A stretch of 64,000 nt of DNA, taken from the NCBI GenBank assembly GCA_965153455.1, contig OZ234493.1, forward strand, positions 6,076,001 to 6,140,000, given 5' to 3'. A model generated the notes under the pieces. It saw only the letters and a program-made list of their open reading frames with translations, had not been told where the DNA came from and did no database searches. Within the stretch, counting starts at the first letter, position 1; each line of letters begins with the position of its first letter. This document shows, piece by piece, positions 56,941 through 64,000 of the stretch. This DNA comes from Sphagnum compactum (taxonomy: Eukaryota; Bryophyta; Sphagnopsida; Sphagnales). The position numbers and the translations under genes are program-made.

Positions 56941-57130
56941 GAGATTACAAGTGTTTAGATATTGCTTTGATAGATTGTGATTGAAGAGGAGTATTTAAGA
57001 GCAGATTGAGGTTGCAAGTGTTTAGATATTGCTTCAATACATTGTGTTTGAGAGCAGATTCAGATTGCAGAGTGTTTAGATATGGCTTCAATAGGTTGTG
57101 TTAAAGAGGATTCTGTTTGAGAGTGGATTG
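56941..57130 (+). repeat. Three diverged tandem units, about 55-67 bp
   Basis: AGTGTTTAGATATTGCTT starts units near 56950, 57017 and 57071. Each continues with CAATA.ATTGTG and GAGAGCAGATT-like blocks. Confidence 0.8.
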
Positions 57131-57264
57131 ATCTGTGAATCTCAAGAAGCATTCAATAATGCGTATTTTTGTGTCCTGAGTATGTATTTATGTATTGGTA
57201 GTTGGAACCACTGGAAATGATCTCAATAGTCTTCTCCCTGAAGTGCTTCACTCAAGTTGTTGAA

Positions 57265-57371
57265 TTTTGAGCTTACTGTATCTCCTCCCTCTGTTGCAGA
57301 TGTACCCTGCTGGAGTTTGTGGACTTTTGAGCTTGCTGTATCTCTCTTTTGCAGATGTGTACCTCCTTGGA
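57265..57371 (+). repeat. Tandem 60-bp duplication carrying a splice-acceptor-like TTGCAG
   Basis: TTTTGAGCTTACTGTATCTC at 57265 and TTTTGAGCTTGCTGTATCTC at 57325 are each followed by a pyrimidine stretch, TTGCAGATGT and a TACC block. Confidence 0.8.
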
Positions 57372-58797
57372 AACGCTCACATACCAGAGAGAGACAGAGA
57401 GAGACAGAGAGAGTCTTGTCCTTCTGGAATTGCATTCATCTTTGCTGTTGATTAGGTTTTGGGTGATGCAGAAGAGCTTTGCAAGGTGCTGCTACTTGGA
57501 TTCTTCTATTAGCATCATTTGACGCTGTTGTAGCATTATTGCTGTGCAGATTTCAAAGAGTAGTACTTCCATCTCTTTCTGCTGTTGTTGTTTTCATCTT
57601 TTTTTGCGTTCTGTCGCTGCAACTGCGAGGGTTGCCAGCCAGAGATGATCTTTTGCGGTTCACTGTTGATTTACTGACTGTGTGCAGCAGCAACAGCTGA
57701 AAAAAGAGTGCGCTGCGTCAGCCATTTGGTGGGGTCCTCTCGTCGTCTCTAGTCTATTGTTACAGAGAAACCACAACAAAAGCCTGTAGCCGTAGCGGTC
57801 ACGACGGACGGACAGACCGCGACGGACAAGCGTAAAAAGAGTCTCAAGAACTCAACCCCACTTTCTCGTATCGCGCACAGCCGCTGCAACGAGTGCGACG
57901 GGCATCCAGACCGGTATCCTTCTCTCCCTCGCTCCCTCTCTCTATCATCGTTGGGCTTTTCAAGATCTACCCATCTTCTCCCTGGAGCTGAAGTTGAAGT
58001 CTTTGGTGTTCTGTGTTCTTCTGTGATGGTTTTCCGCCGTGGGTTTTTGCAAGGAATGCGATAGGACATGGAAAAACCAGTGTTTTCTTGCTTGCTTGAC
58101 CATCGCTTGGGTCAGTTGCTTCAATAGTCTGTGTGTGATCTGCATTGCAAGACTTCTTCTGGGGTTGTCTGTTTCTGGAGAGTATGGTACTCGGATAAAA
58201 ACAGGAGTGATAAGCTTGTTGTAGGTAGCTGTATCAATCCCCTTGGAGATCTGTTTTGTATCAAGCTTGATACCGTTTCTGCAGCTATGATTGGCTGAGT
58301 CTCTGGAGCTTTTCAGAAAGTTTTGGAAAGTTTTGGAGAGCTTGGGAGCTCTAAAATTTTTGTATATGCTTTGTGGTTGCTGGGGGGTGTGGTGCTGTAG
58401 CTGTTGAAAAGAGTTCTTATGGCAGCTTCTGTGGTGCAGCACGAATGTATCCAGTTCAATGACCAGCTATGATGCAGAGATGGACCACATGTATGTCAAG
58501 CTCTCTCCTGTCCCACATGCGTTATCTCTTTGTGTCCCATCGTTCAAGGTCCAGCTTTTAGCTGAAGCTCTGCACAAAGTTGAAGTGAGATTGTTGTTTA
58601 GGAGGAATGACTGCAGATTACTTAGTCAGGTTTTTTTTTGCCTGCTGGCGTTTTCTCCTGTTTGTTTCTGACATTTGTCCCCTGGAATGGTTGCTGTATA
58701 GTCTGAGAGAATGTGAGGAGCAGGTGTGAAGGTTTGGATTTGGAGTACTGAGAGTCCAGGTGGATGTAAGGGAGACTGGAGGTGTAGTAATAAAAGC

Positions 58798-60442
58798 ATG
58801 AAGATGAGGAAAGATGGTGGCAATCGGGGACCATGGAGCTGGAGATCGCGGGGTGGTGTACACATACTCAAGATGACATCACGCATCCGCGTGCTGCTTG
58901 TGGTTCTGCTTGTCACTCTCTTTGGAGCCTCAATACTCACTTACCACTTTGGCCTCCCTGTCACAAACCTAGGTGTGTATTTGTATCTCTGTTTGTGTAC
59001 ATGTGCATCTTCTTTATGTGTGTGTTTGCACCCTTTGTGGCATACACTTAAATCTCCACCTTCTCATGCATTAGTGGGCTGCTGATTGGATTTGACCACC
59101 ACTTGCACACCCCCAAACAAAGAGAATCTTACAGTCAGTTTACTCATTGCAATCTGGTTAAACAGAGTCTCCTGACGATGACAGCACCACAAAAGCGGGC
59201 TTCCCTGGGATGCTGGAAGGGGAGGTGTTTATGTGTGATCGTTCACAGTACCGTACAGATGTATGTAACATGCGTGGTGACATTCGCATGAGCAACAGCA
59301 CCCACTTCACACTGTATGCTGTTGATAAAAGTACACCTTTGGGGGAGGAGGTTGTCAAGCCATACACTCGCAAGTGGGAGAAGAGCTGTATGGACAATGT
59401 GCATGATGTCATCTTGCACAGTGTGCCATCATCCCTTGCAAGCAACAGTGTGTGTGATGTGCAACACAGCGCACCAGGTGTGGTGTTCAGCACTGGAGGC
59501 TACACTGGCAATTTGTACCATGAGTTTCATGATGGTCTCATTCCGCTTTTCATCACAACACAACACTTGAACCGTGAGGTTGTTGTTGTTGTCTCAGAGT
59601 TTCATGAATGGTGGCTTACAAAATACAGTGAAGTCATACAGGAGATGTCCAACTACACAGTGATCAACTTTGAGGAAGATCAGCGTTTGCATTGTTTTCC
59701 AGAAGTTACAGTAGGTCTACATATCCATGGAGAGTTGAGCATTGATCCCACACGGATGCCTGATAATAAAAGTATTCTGGACTTTCGGGATTTGCTGAGC
59801 CGTGCTTACACACCATCACCTGAGGAACTTGAACCTCAGGGATCTGAGGTTCCTGAGGGTTCCACCAATGTTGCTGATGCCTCCAAGGTCTCTGGGGTCA
59901 CTAATATGGAGACAACAAAACAACTGACCATTCTTGTGCGGAATGGAACACGTGTCCTGCTGAACCTGGACAAGATTGTGGAGTTGGCATCGGAGGCCGG
60001 CTTCAATGTGACACTCTTAAGCCCTGACCCAACAACAGAGCTGAAGAGAGTTTTTTGGATTCTGGACAAGAGTGATGTATTGATGGGTGTGCATGGTGCA
60101 GCCCTGACTCATTTCCTGTTCATGCGCCCGGGCTCTGTGTTCATCCAGATCATCCCACTTGGTACTGATTGGGCAGCTGCCACATACTATGGGGAACCAG
60201 CAGTAAAACTTGGGCTCCATTATCTGCCTTACAAAATCAAGCCTGCAGAGAGCTCTCTCAGTGATAAGTACAGCTCAACAGACCCAATCCTTACAAATCC
60301 TGCCACCATTGTTGACAAGGGTTGGTGGACTATGAAGGAGGTATACTTAGAGGGACAAGATGTACGCCCTTCTCTTGTGCAGATGCGGAAGTTGTTTGAG
60401 AAGGCCAAGAAGTTGCTAAAAAAGAGAAGCCCTCTCCTGTAA
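58798..60442 (+). CDS. GT61-family glycosyltransferase (xylan/N-glycan transferase type)
   Basis: A Golgi type II membrane enzyme. Exons 58798-58972 and 59166-60442, joined in phase, give 483 aa, normal for plant GT61. A basic cytosolic tail is followed by a membrane segment, VLLVVLLVTLFGASILTY (about residues 32-51), then a stem and the catalytic domain. Family motifs are VFMCDRS and VCNMRGDIR, GGYTGNLYHEFHDGLIPLFI (about 169-188), a VGLHIHGELSIDP segment, LTILVRNGTR, and DVLMGVHGAALTHFLFMRPG with FIQIIPLG, ending in EVYLEGQDVRP. Plant GT61 members add xylose or arabinose to xylan or xylose to N-glycans, so the acceptor cannot be told here. Start choice is open: in-frame ATGs occur at 58726, 58798, 58804 and 58873. 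I favour 58798 or 58804, which leave a typical short tail. Confidence 0.9.
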
Positions 60443-61887
60443 GTCTGCCACTCTTTTATGCAGATCAAAATGGGTATATGTATAGTATAGAAGCAGTCCT
60501 GGTATCCATACACTTGGAGCAAAGAACTGAATCCTAAATTTCATTTGGGTCTTTCAAGAGCTCCACTGACTTAGCACCAGATTACAGCAAAGCTTGAGGA
60601 CCGGAGCACAACTAACAGGCTGCAAACACATCAAAGCTAGTTCACGGAGAGTACCATAGCACCACTTGTATGTGTTCTGTCACAATTTCAATTGACTAGA
60701 CTGTAGTAAACATGTAAGCACATCATCCATACTTGTAGATGGAAGACATTGTTTGTACTTATAGATAGAAATCAGGTGTTCTTTGGTCAATTCGAGACAC
60801 ATCTTTTGTTTGTTGAGAACAACAATAGAGTATCAAAAATCATCTGGGTTAGGGGTTGGGGTGACTAATTTAAATGGTGAACCTGAATGGTGCTTGGTAG
60901 GCACTTTGTTTTTTCACCAAGGGGGTTGTGCTCGGCGGGAGGTGTCGGTGGATGCTATCCACTTGCCAGCCTTGTTTCTTTAATTGCAAGGGTATTGGGT
61001 ACAATGGAATTAAGGTGTTCACACAGTGAAGCATTCTGTCCATTGCATTAAGGTTATAGAGAAACAATAATCGAGATTATGATGTGTTTTATTTGTTGTT
61101 TTGTTTGAGATAAGAACCCAAAAGCTATTGTCGTTGGAATCATCCACCACTTGTGCATTAACATTGTTCTTATGCAATAAATCACATTTTTATTATCATA
61201 TCCTTAGACCATTCATTGTGATCCTAGTGATTCATAGACACATGTTTGAAACATATTCTAGAAAGTTCTATCCTATAGTTTGTACACAAAATAATAATTG
61301 TTTAAACCCAAATCTTGATGATTCATTAACATGCATTTAAAACGTATTTTGAAAAGTTTTACAAGTTAACTTGCACACATTAATAATTGTGTCAAATCAA
61401 ATTTAAAATTAAAAGATACTTGTCATAATATTAGTCTAAACTCACTTTCAAAACATGGCATGAATGCCTTAACAATGGCCCTCGTTTGATTTTAGAACAT
61501 TTTTTGAACCTAGTGTCTTGTAGCATGAATGGTGGTGATGAAGGTTTTCTAGAATGTGGACAACTTGACTCAAGGTTAAACAAGTGGTATCAAATTTTGT
61601 GATCTACTTTCCGATGAATTTGTTGTTTGGTTTTTGCACAAAAATTTTCAATCGAATCAAATTGAGAGAACTTATCGCATAGAATGTACTTTCCATTGTG
61701 CGTAACTTCAAAATAGTGTTTGAATTCTAGTAAGATGTGTGTATTCAAAAAAATTTGCATGGCTTGATACTTGGGCTTGGCATTGCTACACACCACTAGG
61801 TGATGATCAACTATTTTCTTCCTTTCTTATGTTCCCATATGGTATTCAATAGTTCATCGTTATTTATGTCAATGTCAAATTCAATTT
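60443..61887. other. GT61 3' region and AT-rich spacer
   Basis: 60443-61060 is a likely 3' UTR and flank. From about 61080 the DNA is AT-rich with no recognisable gene. Confidence 0.5.
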
Positions 61888-62250
61888 GAATTAATATAAA
61901 CTAGTGTGAACCCGGTGCATAATGCACCCCTCGAGCTCCCCCCCGCCTGGTCCTTCCCATTGCCCACTCCGGTTCTTTACCCCGTCGACCCCCCCTCGTC
62001 CTTTGCATTTTCCACTCCGATTCTTTAACCCGTTGATCCCCCCCTCGTTCCCCTGTTATATATAATTAACTTCTCGCCCCGTGCTGGCCCCCCCCCCCCG
62101 CCCGTGCTGGCCCCCCGTTACCAAGCCCTGTCATAGAAAATGCATTGTCCGGTTCTGTCATAGAAAATGCAGAGGCCGGTTCTACAATAGAATTGCAGCA
62201 GAATTGTCGTGTCAGACAAACGCACGGACAGACTTACTGAATTAATATAG
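61888..62250. mobile_element. GC-rich repeat island flanked by an 11-bp direct repeat
   Basis: A sharply GC-rich, C-run-laden block sits in AT-rich DNA. GAATTAATATA occurs at both edges (61888-61898 and 62239-62249). After the left edge is CTAGTGTGAACCCGGTGCAT with a small GGTGCA/TGCACC palindrome. The right end reads ACGGACAGACTTACTGAATT. Inside are local duplications: a CCACTCCGRTTCTTTAMCCCG unit twice, GTGCTGGCCCCCC twice, and CCGGTTCTGTCATAGAAAAT twice. It could be a short non-autonomous element. I cannot assign a class. Confidence 0.5.
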
Positions 62251-64000
62251 TAGATATTATCATGGACATGAAAAGACATATGTTAATTTGCCTTTTCATA
62301 TCCATGTTGGAGGGTAGGAAAAGGAGGTACTATTAGGGAAATAGTGAGATAGTTAGTAGGAAAGGAGGTAGTTATTAAGAAAAATGTAAGGTAGTTAGGC
62401 TTCGAAGTGAGGTAGTTGCTATTGGAATTGTCTTTGAAATTGTCTAGCAATACCCATACAAATGATTATGCAAAATTAATTGTCCAAGGATGACCATACA
62501 AAAAAACTATTCAAAATTTTCTATATACCAATTACTTGAAATTTTTTGCCATTGAAAATTTAAAATTAATGGTACATTTTTTCTCACACAAAAGGGGAGT
62601 CCAATCTTTCATGAATGTAAAGCTTTTAGTTTTCAAGTTTTTTAATAATAATTATAAGTTGTGACTTTGGTGAATCTTAGTACTCAAGTGATGTTGTAAA
62701 GACTATAATTTCCATGGGTGTTTTGTAATAAGTCTGCACTTTGGTACTTAGAAAATGTTACTAATTTTGAATTATTCATAGTGAAAAAATAAATGTTTAG
62801 AAAGATGTCCGTGACAAACTTCTAGAAAGGGACCAAGAAAGGTCACAAATGTCACACATAATTGTTATGTAAAATTTTGCATTCAAAATATAATGATGTA
62901 AGTTTTATGTTCATAGCAAACTTTTCAACACTATTTTCACAAAAAAGTTTCCAAAATATTGTACCAAATGACATTTGTCAAAAATTGGAAAATGGTGTTA
63001 CATTTGCCTAAACTTGCAAACATCAAATCATGTAAGTAAACTTAGGAGGTAAGTCCAATTCCTACAATCCAATTTTTCTAAAATATTCATATAGTCCCAA
63101 GAATTATCTAGAAACAAATACTACTAATTGTCACCTAGGCTTGGTGATAAAATTTCAAATGCAAAGTTGTCATAGGCATCACAAAAAATATCAAGTTATG
63201 TCAATTGTCTATCCAATTACATAATCAAAAAAATTGAAAAGATGATAAGGAACCTTTTTGGCTGGCAAAATTTGAAAAACTTAACAATTGGACTTAAATT
63301 GTAGTGTCCTCACTTTAATCATCCATGAAATTAGGGTGCAAGCAAGATATTTTGTACATATTTGTTACCTTTGTTTTCTTATTTGAAAATGCAAAAAAAA
63401 AGAATTTCTCAAACTTATGATTTTTCTCTGGCATTTCAAAACAAGTGAAATTTTTAAATTTTTTTATAGGCATCTCTAACTTCCCCCTAATTTTTCAAAG
63501 CAACTTGTGTCATATCATTTGGACTTGAAAAAATACCTCAAAAGTATCCCCAACAAATGGTCATTTTTTAAAGGTTGGGGATAATTTTAGTTACGAAACC
63601 AAATTCGATTAACCTAAAATATTATATTATAATGTTCATCACATCAATATTGAGGTGGTTGCAAAAGAAATCAAATACTTGCAAAAACATTTCATCTATT
63701 TTCTAGTACTTCAACTTTATTTTTCAAACTGCCACAAATTTTAGGTCCAATTCAAGTACTTGCAAGTAGTTTTTAAAAACATGATTATAACAATTTAACT
63801 TTAGAAGTCCATGCAAACAAGAGTTAAGAAATAATGTACCCCAAGAAAATATTATTATCCCCATAAAATTATCTACTTGTTAGTCTTTTTATTTAAGGAC
63901 CCCAATATTTTTTGTATATTTTACCATGTTTTCAACCATTAGATTTATGGTGAAAAGATTCACCTTTATTACATCTATTTAGGTTTTTGTTGTGGCATCC
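62251..64000. other. AT-rich intergenic DNA, no gene recognised
   Basis: Strongly AT-rich with homopolymer A and T runs and no open frame of interest. A loose repetition of GGAGGTAGTTA/GAGATAGTTAG occurs near 62330-62420. Confidence 0.6.

Larger units (their letters stand above)
56264..58797. other. IGPS 3' region and GT61 upstream region
   Basis: No coding region recognised. Three separate tandem-repeat blocks lie between 56798 and 57371. 57700-58700 is GC-balanced and CpG-containing with a CTCCCTC-rich tract near 57925-57950, consistent with a promoter and 5' UTR of the GT61 gene, possibly with an upstream intron. Confidence 0.5.

Overview
This window is nuclear DNA from a land plant, most likely a seed-free one with a large, repeat-rich genome. 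That placement is inference. It rests on plant-type proteins (a plastid indole-3-glycerol-phosphate synthase, a GT61 glycosyltransferase, a plant NUP93, a plant BRE/BRCC45), GT-AG introns in every gene, TTTAGGG-type telomere motifs and no bacterial-style operons. I could not fix the genus.

Layout. 1-6240 is AT-rich decayed DNA holding a pogo-like transposase pseudogene. 6231-8280 is a GC-rich remnant of a non-LTR retrotransposon on the minus strand. 8660-12520 is a Rab escort protein (REP) gene with normal splice sites but at least five reading-frame breaks. 12521-18780 has no recognisable gene and includes a 200-N assembly gap, T/G-rich low-complexity DNA and many microsatellites. 18889-19563 is an AT-hook protein. 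19564-25479 has no gene but carries several foldback structures. 25480-31543 (minus) is an intact 12-exon BRE/BRCC45 gene. 31544-36418 is AT-rich intergenic DNA. 36419-43216 is an intact 17-exon NUP93 gene. 45005-48704 is a 4-exon plastid-type YqgE/DUF179 gene with a phased CCAAT-box array upstream. 52567-56263 is an intact 9-exon IGPS gene. 58798-60442 is a 2-exon GT61 glycosyltransferase. 60443-64000 is AT-rich with one GC-rich repeat island.

I built the exon models by hand from GT-AG sites and remembered family conservation. Coding lengths are divisible by three for BRE (367 aa), NUP93 (865 aa), YqgE-like (367 aa), IGPS (433 aa) and GT61 (483 aa), which supports them. The genes do not form a pathway; this is an ordinary set of housekeeping plant genes separated by repeat-rich spacers.

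The most interesting structure is not a gene. Two dispersed repeat families, here called A and B, recur inside introns or 5' gene regions and run in the sense direction of the host gene. Family B has a copy in reverse orientation inside the minus-strand BRE gene. In three genes B fills much of its intron and comes close to a splice site. Other points worth attention are a tiny foldback element with perfect 31-bp arms and 7-bp flanking repeats, five CCAAT boxes spaced 31-32 bp apart, and the frame-broken REP gene.
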